From assembly GCF_934230905.1 (NCBI RefSeq), contig NZ_CAKQFJ010000004.1:1-64000 (forward strand): a DNA stretch of 64,000 nucleotides. Reading direction: 5' to 3'. This DNA is from an uncultured Veillonella sp. Lineage in GTDB: Bacteria; Bacillota; Negativicutes; Veillonellales; Veillonellaceae. Shown in pieces: positions 17,346 through 25,487 of the stretch. How positions within the stretch are numbered: position 1 is the stretch's first letter; every line of letters begins with the position of its first letter. The notes below the pieces were generated by a model. That model did not search any database. It was not told the DNA's origin and saw nothing but the letters and a program-made list of their open reading frames with translations. Both the position numbers and the translations under genes were made by a program.

Positions 17346-17783
17346 TTATTTTTCAAGAGCAGAAATTTTTTCTACACGGCGTGCATGACGACCGCCTTCA
17401 AATTCTGTATTAAGCCAAATCGTAACAATATCCTTTGCGAGACCCGGTCCAATAACACGTTCGCCCATTGTAAGAATATTAGCATCATTATGAAGTCGAC
17501 TATATTTTGCAGAAAAAGAATCATGGCAAAGAGCAGCACGAATACCTTTAATTTTATTAGCACTAATACCAATACCAATACCAGTTCCACAAATCAAAAT
17601 ACCACGATCCGCTTTTCCTTCCGTAACTGCATGCGCTACAGGTTCAGCAATATCTGGATAGTCGCAAGATTCTGTACTATGTGTACCAAAATCTTCTACC
17701 TCATGACCTAATGTAGTCACTAATTCTGTAATTTCTTGTTTTAAATGTAATCCACCATGATCACAACCAATAGCAATTTTCAT
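17346..17783 (-). CDS. rpiB: Ribose 5-phosphate isomerase B (145 aa)
   Basis: Interconverts ribose 5-phosphate and ribulose 5-phosphate in the non-oxidative pentose phosphate pathway. Motifs: IGCDHGGLHLK at the N-terminus, GILICGTGIGIGISANKIKGIRAALCHDSFSA with the catalytic cysteine, and NDANILTMGERVIG. LacAB/RpiB family size. It sits 13 bp after the phosphatase gene. It could be an allose-phosphate isomerase in principle, but the housekeeping context argues for RpiB. Confidence 0.95.
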   Translation of the reverse strand: MKIAIGCDHGGLHLKQEITELVTTLGHEVEDFGTHSTESCDYPDIAEPVAHAVTEGKADRGILICGTGIGIGISANKIKGIRAALCHDSFSAKYSRLHNDANILTMGERVIGPGLAKDIVTIWLNTEFEGGRHARRVEKISALEK

Positions 17784-17796
17784 AATTTTCCATCTC

Positions 17797-18237
17797 CTAT
17801 CCTTTAGATGATGTCAACCCGGCTTTAACTAATTTATAAATTTGCTTAGCACATTGATTATACACGTCTTGATCTGAACCAAAGGGATCAACCACATCCC
17901 CCTCTTCATGGCCCCATTCAGCAAGTGTTTTAATTTTAGATTCCTCAAAAGGGAACTGACGAAATAACACCGATTTATGATCTTGTGTCATACCTATAAT
18001 TAAATCTGCTGAATTTACAAGCTCCATCGTAAGAGGTCTCGATTCATGACCAGAAATATCAGCGATAGATTGAATCGCAATCACAGCTTGTTCTGTAGGT
18101 TTGGCACCATACGCAGCAAATAACCCAGCAGAAACAGTAGTTACATCTAAACCAAGCTCCTTTGCTAAAGTTCGAGTAATTCCCTCTGCCATAGGGCTAC
18201 GGCAGGTGTTACCAGTACATACATACAAAATATTCAT
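17797..18237 (-). CDS. Low-molecular-weight protein phosphatase, YwlE-like (146 aa)
   Basis: Contains the CX5R phosphatase loop at the N-terminus (YVCTGNTCRSPMAEG) and the general acid in VVDPFGSD. Thr inside the loop (CTGNTCRS) is the position that in Bacillus YwlE favours phosphoarginine over phosphotyrosine; I infer but cannot prove arginine phosphatase activity. Its neighbours (Sua5 upstream; rpiB and glyA downstream) match the Bacillus ywlC-ywlE-ywlF-glyA order, supporting the YwlE assignment. Confidence 0.9.
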   Translation of the reverse strand: MNILYVCTGNTCRSPMAEGITRTLAKELGLDVTTVSAGLFAAYGAKPTEQAVIAIQSIADISGHESRPLTMELVNSADLIIGMTQDHKSVLFRQFPFEESKIKTLAEWGHEEGDVVDPFGSDQDVYNQCAKQIYKLVKAGLTSSKG

Positions 18238-18352
18238 AATTACATCCTTACTGCCACAACATTAGTGGCTATTTATACATTATAGCAAATACATCCAATA
18301 TGTAAAGACATTTTTCTATTATGAATGGACATAATAAATATTACAAAATTGC

Positions 18353-19387
18353 TTATAAATGAATAATATTTCCACCACAAGCTTTTTCCATACGATTCAT
18401 AATGGCTACACCAAGGCCTGAATTTTCAACACCTTCTGCCAAAATATAATCTACACCACATTCATTAAAATAATGTAAGGTTTTATAAAAATCATGGGCT
18501 AAAGTAACTGCATCACCACAATGTCCATACACATGAAACTCGCCATGCACATTATTTTTTAACAAATCATACGTTTCTTGACTGACAAGAAATGCACCAC
18601 GTTTAGTTGTTTGTTTGTCTATAACGTCTGTAAAAGCTTGAGCTACCGCCTTTGGCAATCCAATAAATGCACGCATAGGCGCATCAGGAGCATAATGCTT
18701 ATACTTCATACCTGGAGCCTTTGGTGCTTCATTTTGAGACGATAAAAATGGATCATAAGATACAGCCTCTACAACTCGTTCTAGCATTTCTTTTGTAATA
18801 CCACCTGGTCGTAAAATGGTTATACCATCATCCCTAACCTCTACAACAGTTGATTCTACACCAATCGTACAGATTCCAGCATCTACAATATATGGAATAC
18901 GACCATTCATATCATCATATACGGCTTGCGCTGTAGTCGGACTTGGACGGCCTGAAATATTGGCACTAGGGGCTGCAATTGGCACACCAGCTAAAGCCAA
19001 TATTTCTCGACAAATAGCATGATCCGGACATCGTAATGCCACTCGATTCAAACCACCTGTAGCACGATTTGGCACTAGGTCAGATTTCGGTAATGTAATC
19101 GTTAATGGTCCAGGCCAAAATGCATGAATTAATTTATTGGCCGTTTCAGGAATTTCTTTCACAAGCGGTTTAATGCTTTCCGCATTTGATACGTGTAATA
19201 TCAATGGGTTATCTGATGGGCGGCCTTTAGCAGCATAAATTTTATCCATTGCTTCCTCATCAAGGCCATTAGCACCAAGACCATATACAGTTTCCGTAGG
19301 AATCGCTACCACCTCACCAGAACGCAAAGCATGTGCAACTAATTGAAGATTCTCTTTTGTAAGTTCAGTAATGATTTTAGTATCCAC
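18353..19387 (-). CDS. Threonylcarbamoyl-AMP synthase, Sua5 type (344 aa)
   Basis: Makes threonylcarbamoyl-AMP for the t6A37 modification of ANN-decoding tRNAs. The YrdC domain (about residues 10-200) has IPTETVYGLGANG, KGRPSDNPLILHV, and GVPIAAPSANISGRPSPT; the second half (about 230-344) is the Sua5 domain, joined by a linker with PGMKYKHYAP. Start is GTG with AAGGGG upstream. It follows prmC by 4 bp, the familiar prfA-prmC-sua5 arrangement, so the three translation-related genes form one unit. Confidence 0.95.
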   Translation of the reverse strand: MDTKIITELTKENLQLVAHALRSGEVVAIPTETVYGLGANGLDEEAMDKIYAAKGRPSDNPLILHVSNAESIKPLVKEIPETANKLIHAFWPGPLTITLPKSDLVPNRATGGLNRVALRCPDHAICREILALAGVPIAAPSANISGRPSPTTAQAVYDDMNGRIPYIVDAGICTIGVESTVVEVRDDGITILRPGGITKEMLERVVEAVSYDPFLSSQNEAPKAPGMKYKHYAPDAPMRAFIGLPKAVAQAFTDVIDKQTTKRGAFLVSQETYDLLKNNVHGEFHVYGHCGDAVTLAHDFYKTLHYFNECGVDYILAEGVENSGLGVAIMNRMEKACGGNIIHL

Positions 19388-19391
19388 ACTC

Positions 19392-20261
19392 TCACCCCTT
19401 CATACGAGCCGTTACAACACGATTAATGCCCGATAAATCAGCTGCAAAGGATATATTTACATAGGAGTCAACAGCCTCCAATAAAGATTTTACAGCTTCA
19501 GCCTGATCATATCCTACCTCAAAGGCCACAAGTCCATGAGGTTTAAGATATTTTACGCACTCCATAGCTAACTGACGATAGAAATCAAGGCCATCTTCAC
19601 CACCAAATAATGCAATATGAGGCTCATTAAGTACATCAGGAGACAGGATTTTCTTATCCTCTAATCGAATATACGGCGGATTAGATACAATCACATCAAA
19701 CAACTCATTATGATGTTCTAAATAAGAAAACATATCCGATTCGTAAAATTCGCTACGACTTTCTAGATTAAATATTTCCTGATTTCGCACAGCCATAATA
19801 AGGGCATCGCGAGAAATATCAAGACCCATCCCCGATGCTGCCGGCAAGTAATGTAAAAGGCTTAGCAAAATAGTACCAGGACCCGTACACATATCAAGAA
19901 TTCGAATAGAATCTTGTTGATGATACGTATGTAACACATATTCAACTAATGTTTCTGTATCAGGGCGAGGAATGAGAACCTTATCGTTAACAGAAAATGT
20001 TAATCCCATAAAATCTTTTGTTCCCGTTAAAGATGCCACAGAATATCCTTTAGCACGTTCAATAACAAGGGGTCTAAATCGATCAAGTTCTTCTTGCTCT
20101 AACGGTTGATCATAATTCGTATATAGATATATCCGATTCTTTCCTAAAACGTGATAAAGCAGTACTTCCCCATCAAGTCGAGGTGTATCCATCCCCTTGC
20201 TTTGAAAGTACTGCTCTGTCCACTGGAGAATACGACCAATCGTCCAAATCTCCTTATACAT
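19392..20261 (-). CDS. prmC: Release factor glutamine methyltransferase (289 aa)
   Basis: Methylates the glutamine of the GGQ loop in class I release factors. The helical N-terminal substrate domain is followed by a SAM domain with DMCTGPGTILLSL (motif I) and catalytic VSNPPYIR. Start at 20261 is firm: ATG overlaps the prfA stop by 8 bp and AGGAGG lies nine bases before it, so translation is coupled to its substrate's gene. An in-frame extension to 20303 lies inside prfA and is rejected. Confidence 0.95.
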   Translation of the reverse strand: MYKEIWTIGRILQWTEQYFQSKGMDTPRLDGEVLLYHVLGKNRIYLYTNYDQPLEQEELDRFRPLVIERAKGYSVASLTGTKDFMGLTFSVNDKVLIPRPDTETLVEYVLHTYHQQDSIRILDMCTGPGTILLSLLHYLPAASGMGLDISRDALIMAVRNQEIFNLESRSEFYESDMFSYLEHHNELFDVIVSNPPYIRLEDKKILSPDVLNEPHIALFGGEDGLDFYRQLAMECVKYLKPHGLVAFEVGYDQAEAVKSLLEAVDSYVNISFAADLSGINRVVTARMKG

Positions 20262-21336
20262 TTGTATTAGCCTCCTGCATTTTAGCTGCTTGGTCAGCAG
20301 CATTTAAGGCTTGAATGATTTCATCAAGATCGCCATTCAAAATAGCATCTAATTTATACAATGTTAGATTGATACGATGATCTGTTACGCGACCTTGCGG
20401 ATAGTTATAGGTACGAATACGTTCACTACGATCACCTGTACCAACTTGGCTTTTGCGGTCAGCGGCCATGCTAGCTGTAGCTTCTTGTTCAGCCTTATCT
20501 TGCAATTTTGCACGCAATACACGCATCGCTTTTTCTCTGTTTTGTAATTGAGAACGTTGATCTTGACAAGCTACGACAATACCTGTTGGTAAGTGAGTAA
20601 TACGTACAGCAGATTCTGTTTTATTGATATGCTGACCGCCGGCACCACTAGCGCGATATGTATCGATTTTCAAATCTTTATCATTGATTTCAATATCAAC
20701 ATCTTCCATTTCAGGAAGTACTGCCACAGTAACCGTAGATGTATGTACACGGCCCTGCGTTTCTGTAGCTGGAACCCGTTGTACACGATGTACGCCAGAT
20801 TCAAATTTCATCTTAGAATATACATTCTCACCATCTACAGAGAATACAACCTCTTTAAAACCCCCTAGTTCAGGTGCATTAGCATCGATAATTTCGCAAC
20901 GCCAGCCTTGGCTTTCAGCATATTTTGTATACATGCGGAATAAGTCGCCTGCAAATAATGCCGCTTCATCACCACCAGCACCACCACGAATTTCGATGAT
21001 AATATTTTTATCATCGTTAGGGTCTTTTGGTAATAAGAGGATTTGTAATTTCTCTTCCAATTCCTCTTTTTGAGGTTTTAATTCTTTCAATTCTTCTTGA
21101 GCCATTTCACGGAATTCTTCATCCATCGATTTATCTTCAATGACTTCCATAGCTTCATCAATACCAGACAAAACCTTTTTATAGTCTCTAAAGGCCTCTA
21201 CAGTTTCAGATAATTGCGCATGTTGACGTGTTAATTTACGCCATTCATCTTGACGTGCAATAACTTCAGGGTCACTGATGCGTTGCTCTAAATCCATAAA
21301 TTTATCTTCAATAACTTGTAATTTATCTACTAACAT
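20254..21336 (-). CDS. prfA: Peptide chain release factor 1 (360 aa)
   Basis: Terminates translation at UAA and UAG. The stop-codon recognition tripeptide PAT lies in RVQRVPATETQGR, which distinguishes it from RF2 (SPF), and the catalytic GGQ is in ASGAGGQHINKTESAV. The GGAGGDEAALFAGDLFRMY segment is typical. ATG at 21336 (GAGG six bases upstream) is chosen; the longer frame uses a TTG without a good site. Located between the DUF1385 gene and prmC, as in Bacillus (rpmE/prfA region). Confidence 0.97.
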   Translation of the reverse strand: MLVDKLQVIEDKFMDLEQRISDPEVIARQDEWRKLTRQHAQLSETVEAFRDYKKVLSGIDEAMEVIEDKSMDEEFREMAQEELKELKPQKEELEEKLQILLLPKDPNDDKNIIIEIRGGAGGDEAALFAGDLFRMYTKYAESQGWRCEIIDANAPELGGFKEVVFSVDGENVYSKMKFESGVHRVQRVPATETQGRVHTSTVTVAVLPEMEDVDIEINDKDLKIDTYRASGAGGQHINKTESAVRITHLPTGIVVACQDQRSQLQNREKAMRVLRAKLQDKAEQEATASMAADRKSQVGTGDRSERIRTYNYPQGRVTDHRINLTLYKLDAILNGDLDEIIQALNAADQAAKMQEANTNV

Positions 21337-21350
21337 ATGTAACCTCAATC

Positions 21351-22262
21351 TTAATATGTTTCATCTTCATAAGCATCTTCTTCTGGAGGACGTACCTCTT
21401 CTAATGCACGAATCGCAACCTCAATTTGATCCGCTTCTGGTTCACGTGTTGTCATGTATTGCAATGCTAAACCAGGTTTAACAAAAGATTTCACAAAAGA
21501 GCTTTCACTACGTCCAGCAAAACGAATACATTCATAAGCAATACCTGCCACAACAGGCATCAATAAAACACGTGAAACAATACGTTCCACTAGGTTAGGC
21601 CAACCTAAAAAGGCAAATACAAATATACTAACTACCATTACAATGAGTAAAAAATTTGTTCCACATCTCGGATGTAACCGAGATTGAGCACGTACATTTT
21701 CTACTGTTAAAGGTAGATCATTTTCATAAGCATGAATGGTCTTATGCTCTGCTCCATGATATTGGAATACACGTTGTATATCCTTAGTTTGACCAATGCC
21801 CCATATGTAAAGCAAAAACAAAGCCAATCGAATAGCACCTTCAACAAGGTTCAAAATAAAATGATTATCTTGAATACCGGGAATAAATTTAACTACAAAT
21901 GTAGGAAGGGCTACAAATAAAGCAATTGCAAATAGTGTAGAAACAATCATGGTAATCACAATTTCACTATTCGACATTTCTTCCTCTTCATCACCAGCTG
22001 CTTTAGCAGAGAAGGACAATGCCTTCATACCGATAACGAGAGATTCATATAAGGCTATACAGCCTCGTAAAAATGGTTTCTTTAATATAGGATAGCGCTC
22101 TTGTATGGACGTGGTTGCTTCCTTTTGCACCACGATAGAACCGGAAGGTTCACGTACAGCTGTTGCCGTATATCCTGGTCCACGCATCATAACGCCTTCA
22201 ATTACAGCTTGTCCACCAACGAACTTCTTAATACGTTCTTTTGCCAAAAGATTTCCTTTCAT
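21351..22262 (-). CDS. DUF1385 membrane protein, YqhQ-like (303 aa)
   Basis: Conserved Firmicute membrane protein of unknown biochemical role. The family start VGGQAVIEGVMMRGP is clear. About three to four membrane helices lie between residues 100 and 255, and the conserved HGAEHKTIHAYE plus LHPRCGTNFLL motifs follow; the His, Cys and Glu pattern hints at metal binding. It is often found beside prfA and rpmE, as here. ATG at 22262 is chosen; upstream TTG is less likely. No strong ribosome site is visible. Confidence 0.88.
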   Translation of the reverse strand: MKGNLLAKERIKKFVGGQAVIEGVMMRGPGYTATAVREPSGSIVVQKEATTSIQERYPILKKPFLRGCIALYESLVIGMKALSFSAKAAGDEEEEMSNSEIVITMIVSTLFAIALFVALPTFVVKFIPGIQDNHFILNLVEGAIRLALFLLYIWGIGQTKDIQRVFQYHGAEHKTIHAYENDLPLTVENVRAQSRLHPRCGTNFLLIVMVVSIFVFAFLGWPNLVERIVSRVLLMPVVAGIAYECIRFAGRSESSFVKSFVKPGLALQYMTTREPEADQIEVAIRALEEVRPPEEDAYEDETY

Positions 22263-22273
22263 AAACAAATAGA

Positions 22274-22294
22274 GGCAGAGCCCAAAGCCCTGCC
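22274..22294 (-). terminator. Hairpin after rpmE
   Basis: Minus-strand 8-bp stem GGCAGGGC / GCTCTGCC with one G-U pair, followed by TCTATTTG. A weak terminator or attenuator between rpmE and the DUF1385 gene. Confidence 0.5.
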
Positions 22295-22319
22295 AATAGT
22301 TGTTTCGCTACATAAACTA

Positions 22320-22517
22320 TTATTTACCGTAACGTTTGTTAAATTGTTCGATACGACCACGAGCTTGAGCCGCACGTTGTTGACCAGTGAAGAACGGATG
22401 GCATTTGGAGCAAACGTCTACACGAAGGTCTTCTTTTACAGAGCCAGTTTTGAATGTGTTACCACAACCGCAAGTAACTGTAGCTTCTTTATAGTCTGGA
22501 TGAATACCTTGTTTCAT
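22320..22517 (-). CDS. rpmE: Ribosomal protein bL31, zinc form (65 aa)
   Basis: Large-subunit protein at the inter-subunit bridge. It keeps the zinc-ribbon cysteines (TCGCGNTF and VDVCSKCHPFFTG), so it is the C+ form rather than the zinc-independent paralogue. The C-terminus RIEQFNKRYGK is typical. The open frame runs to 22619, but ATG at 22517, with GAGGTG six bases upstream, gives the normal family length and N-terminus MKQGIHPDYKE. Confidence 0.97.
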   Translation of the reverse strand: MKQGIHPDYKEATVTCGCGNTFKTGSVKEDLRVDVCSKCHPFFTGQQRAAQARGRIEQFNKRYGK

Positions 22518-22590
22518 TCTATACACCTCTTTCCAGCAATCAATATTATTCTTATAGATTATAGCACGATAAGACGCACAAATCAAGAAA

Positions 22591-22860
22591 CTACTCTTTG
22601 GAAGCCTGTTTTTCTTCAATTGCTTCGGCTAAAATAGTTTCTAAATCGCTTTCATTTAAAAGGTCACGCAAAGCGATCAATTCTTCTAAGGAAAGAGTAA
22701 TTCCTTTTTTCATGCTTGTATATTCACTATCCCAAGCACGAAGGTCAAATTTTGGATTATATTTTCCCCAGCTTGTGCATGTAAGTTGCTTTTTCCAGCC
22801 ATCTTTATCTTCCGATAAAGTACCAATAACCTTGAAGATTTCAAAATTAATAACAGCCAT
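22591..22860 (-). CDS. YdbC-like PC4-fold single-stranded nucleic acid binding protein (89 aa)
   Basis: Small protein matching the bacterial YdbC/PC4 pattern: FEIFKVIGTLSEDKDGWKKQLTCTSWG, then KFDLRAWD and a C-terminal helix (LSLEELIALRDLLNE). Lactococcal YdbC is a PC4-fold dimer that binds single-stranded DNA; role here is inferred. ATG at 22860 with GGAGG upstream is preferred over 22878. It precedes rpmE by 73 bp. Confidence 0.8.
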   Translation of the reverse strand: MAVINFEIFKVIGTLSEDKDGWKKQLTCTSWGKYNPKFDLRAWDSEYTSMKKGITLSLEELIALRDLLNESDLETILAEAIEEKQASKE

Positions 22861-22967
22861 ATTTTCCTCCCTCCTCATCTAATTATAGCGTTCACTATAT
22901 GTAAAATATATTTACTTTATTCTAAATGGATACGATATATTGTAAACTAAATTACATATATTGACAA

Positions 22968-24407
22968 TTATTTTTTATAATCGCTGTAATCTTCAATATC
23001 AATAGATGTAGTTGGTGGCATCACATCAGCCCCCAACGAATTCATATTTTTCTGCCAAGATTCTCGTGCCGATTTGATAGTTTCTTGATAGGCTTCGTCT
23101 ATGTTTTTAACAGCATTAACTAGCAACGACTCATCCTTTACATCAAGTACACGACGACGCACACTACTAAGCATATATCCAAAAGACTCTTCCGTTTGAA
23201 CAAGCATAGAAATCTCTTGTATTAAAGTTTGTCCAATCGTGCTAGAGAAATATGTATACCACATATAAGCCAACTCAGCATCAGGGAACATCCAATATAC
23301 CCCAGTATTAGGTAATTCTGTTCCCATAGACACATCTACATGATTATTATAACGTATGAAAGTTAAGTAATAAGCACCATTTTCATAAAGTGCATTTCTA
23401 CCTAATTCTGATACACGACTATCAATGCAATAAATGCCATCTTGACCCAAGGCTACATCAGTTTGACTACCAGGTAACAAAATGGAGCGTAAAGACAATC
23501 CATAATTTAGTACAGTAAATACCGGTAATTGAGCAAATACGCCATGAGGTAATGGAATATAATTAATAAATTTCCATTCATCACCTACCTGTTCACGAAG
23601 GCCTACACGCATCTTTTTAACATCATATTTGCCATAAATAATTTCATAAGCACCTAATGGAGTCCATTCACGAATAGACTCTACACGTTTTTGATTCAAG
23701 AAAAATTGTAATGCCATATTATTCAACCCCAACTGATTTTGTGCCATCGTTGCTGGTAAGAATAATTGAGCCGTCCCTTCCGGAACCAAATTATGTAATC
23801 CATTGGCTACCTCTTCTACGATATCCTCAGAAGCTTGAAACATCCCTACTGTACCTGTAAAGATATGATCAAAATAGCTACGATGAGGCCATTGATTAAT
23901 AATTTGAGCCATTGGATACAATCGAGAAATAATGCTATAACATACAGGCGATGCTGTATAGAGGACAACCTTTTTATCCTCATAAGATTGTAAAATTTCA
24001 TCTATCATGCCAGCGTATTCTTCTACATACGCATATAAGACGAGCTCTCCTGTTTTACTATGACTTTCTATACTTTCACGAACAGGAGTTTCCCATATAG
24101 TTCCTACATCAAGACCATCTAGAATTCCAGTATCACTAATAAAATCAAAGAGTTCTACCGTAAATGAAGGGCCATACAATGCACGAAATGTATTTACATC
24201 ATATGGAATAGGTCCAAAGGATTCAACTGTAGATTTCTCAGATAATCCATATAGGTCCTCTGGTGTAACACCCCATTCACGAGAATTTGCATTGCTAGAG
24301 AGCAATTGATCTAATACTTTAAAACGCATTAATTCGTTAACGATATCAATACCTTCTATGCCATATTGAGCATAAAGGGCAATTAGTTCTTCATTATTCT
24401 TTTTCAT
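22968..24407 (-). CDS. Unrecognised 479-aa protein, possibly degenerate N6-methylase fold
   Basis: Cytoplasmic protein without signal or membrane segments and without a domain I can name with confidence. Two stretches faintly resemble the core of N6-adenine methylase subunits: a strand-like KKVVLYTASPVCYSII then YFDHIFTGTVGMF where the catalytic NPPF/Y would be expected, and LFLPATMAQNQLGLNNMALQ, like the HsdM LPxGxL region. The catalytic motif is absent and no restriction genes are near. Start is ATG at 24407 with AAAGG six bases upstream, one base after the nth stop, so it is co-translated with nth. Confidence 0.6.
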   Translation of the reverse strand: MKKNNEELIALYAQYGIEGIDIVNELMRFKVLDQLLSSNANSREWGVTPEDLYGLSEKSTVESFGPIPYDVNTFRALYGPSFTVELFDFISDTGILDGLDVGTIWETPVRESIESHSKTGELVLYAYVEEYAGMIDEILQSYEDKKVVLYTASPVCYSIISRLYPMAQIINQWPHRSYFDHIFTGTVGMFQASEDIVEEVANGLHNLVPEGTAQLFLPATMAQNQLGLNNMALQFFLNQKRVESIREWTPLGAYEIIYGKYDVKKMRVGLREQVGDEWKFINYIPLPHGVFAQLPVFTVLNYGLSLRSILLPGSQTDVALGQDGIYCIDSRVSELGRNALYENGAYYLTFIRYNNHVDVSMGTELPNTGVYWMFPDAELAYMWYTYFSSTIGQTLIQEISMLVQTEESFGYMLSSVRRRVLDVKDESLLVNAVKNIDEAYQETIKSARESWQKNMNSLGADVMPPTTSIDIEDYSDYKK

Positions 24408-24408
24408 A

Positions 24409-25044
24409 TTAAACCTTTCCTGCTGACGGACAAAGATGATGTAAAAAACAAGTTTCACATAGAGGCTTACGAGCTTTGCAGACCCGTCGTCCGTGATAAA
24501 TCAGCCAATGATGAGCTGCAGACCACTTCTCTTTTGGTATAGCCTTTTGTAATTTTTGTTCCATTTCTTCTGGCGTCTTTGCAATACCTAATTTCAATCG
24601 GTTTGCTACGCGGAACACATGTGTATCTACCGCAATAGCCGGTGTTCCGAATAATACGGATACCACAACGTTTGCCGTTTTTCGACCTACACCGGGTAAT
24701 TCGACAAGCTGATCAAATTCACGTGGCACTTCTCCATGATATTGTTCTACCAATATATGACAAGTAGCAATCAAATTCTTTGCCTTTGATTTATACAAAC
24801 CACAATCCTTAATAAGAGTTTCTAGTTTTGTAACACCAATCTCTAGCATTTTAGCCGGCTGATTTAATGCTGGAAACAATCGTTTTGTAACAATGTTAAC
24901 CCTTTCATCTGTGCACTGTGCAGATAACACAACAGCCACTAATAATTCAAATTCATTTGTGTATTCAAGAGCAGGTTTAGCATCAATATAATGTTCTTCT
25001 AATAATGCCAATTGTTCTGCTTTAATTGCTTTTGTAACACGCAC
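24409..25044 (-). CDS. nth: Endonuclease III (211 aa)
   Basis: Base-excision repair glycosylase/AP lyase for oxidised pyrimidines. Helix-hairpin-helix ELPGVGRKTANVV contains the catalytic lysine, VDTHVFRV the aspartate, and the C-terminal 4Fe-4S ligands C-X6-C-X2-C-X5-C are in RRVCKARKPLCETCFLHHLC. GTG at 25044 (AAGGAG six bases upstream) gives the family length of 211; an in-frame ATG at 25101 would add 19 residues and has no site. Downstream the 479-aa gene is coupled. Confidence 0.95.
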   Translation of the reverse strand: MRVTKAIKAEQLALLEEHYIDAKPALEYTNEFELLVAVVLSAQCTDERVNIVTKRLFPALNQPAKMLEIGVTKLETLIKDCGLYKSKAKNLIATCHILVEQYHGEVPREFDQLVELPGVGRKTANVVVSVLFGTPAIAVDTHVFRVANRLKLGIAKTPEEMEQKLQKAIPKEKWSAAHHWLIYHGRRVCKARKPLCETCFLHHLCPSAGKV

Positions 25045-25123
25045 GATAGACTCCTTTCTCACTTGTGAAAGTACAAACTCGTACAATTTATATCTTACCA
25101 TACGTATTCATTAAGTTCTATGT

Positions 25124-25129
25124 TATAAT
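25124..25129 (+). promoter_or_regulatory. Candidate -10 box for the DUF896 gene
   Basis: TATAAT lies 39 bp before the plus-strand ATG at 25168, in the 123-bp divergent gap with nth. No convincing -35 box was found at 16-18 bp, so this rests on the -10 alone. Confidence 0.35.
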
Positions 25130-25167
25130 AAATCATGTTATTCTGATATAGAATACAGGAGGCAACT

Positions 25168-25437
25168 ATGAGTAATATTAACGATACATTAAAACGGATA
25201 AATGAATTGGCTGCGAAGAAAAAATCAGGTCAACAACTAACACCAGAAGAACTGGCCGAAAAAAAAGAATTATATAATATCTACTTAGGGTTTATAAAAG
25301 GACAAATCACAGACACCTTAGATCGCGTTGAATTTGTTGATCCTAAAACAGGTGAACGAACAGCACCTAAAAAAGCACTTGAAAACTTAGCCTTAAAGGC
25401 AGATAACGATATAAAAGAACATAAAGACATTCACTAA
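25168..25437 (+). CDS. DUF896 (YnzC-like) small protein (89 aa)
   Basis: One of only two plus-strand genes seen. Pattern INDTLKRINELAAKKKSGQQLTPEELAEKKELY followed by a short helix and VDPKTGERTAPKKALENL matches the DUF896/YnzC family, a two-helix bundle of unknown function whose Bacillus members are SOS- or sporulation-linked. Note no LexA box was recognised. It is highly charged and cytoplasmic. GGAGG lies seven bases before ATG, and a bidirectional terminator follows. Confidence 0.8.
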   Translation: MSNINDTLKRINELAAKKKSGQQLTPEELAEKKELYNIYLGFIKGQITDTLDRVEFVDPKTGERTAPKKALENLALKADNDIKEHKDIH

Positions 25438-25442
25438 TACTA

Positions 25443-25472
25443 AAAGGCACTTCAAATTTTTGAAGTGCCTTT
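25443..25472. terminator. Bidirectional terminator between convergent genes
   Basis: 12-bp stem AAAGGCACTTCA / TGAAGTGCCTTT, loop of 6 nt, with an A-run on the left and T-run on the right. It serves the DUF896 gene on plus and the aminotransferase on minus. Confidence 0.88.
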
Positions 25473-25487
25473 TTTACGTTTATCAAT

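Noticed and set aside
22518..22619. N-terminal extension of rpmE
   Set aside because: bL31 family length and the strong ribosome site at 22517 show that translation starts there.
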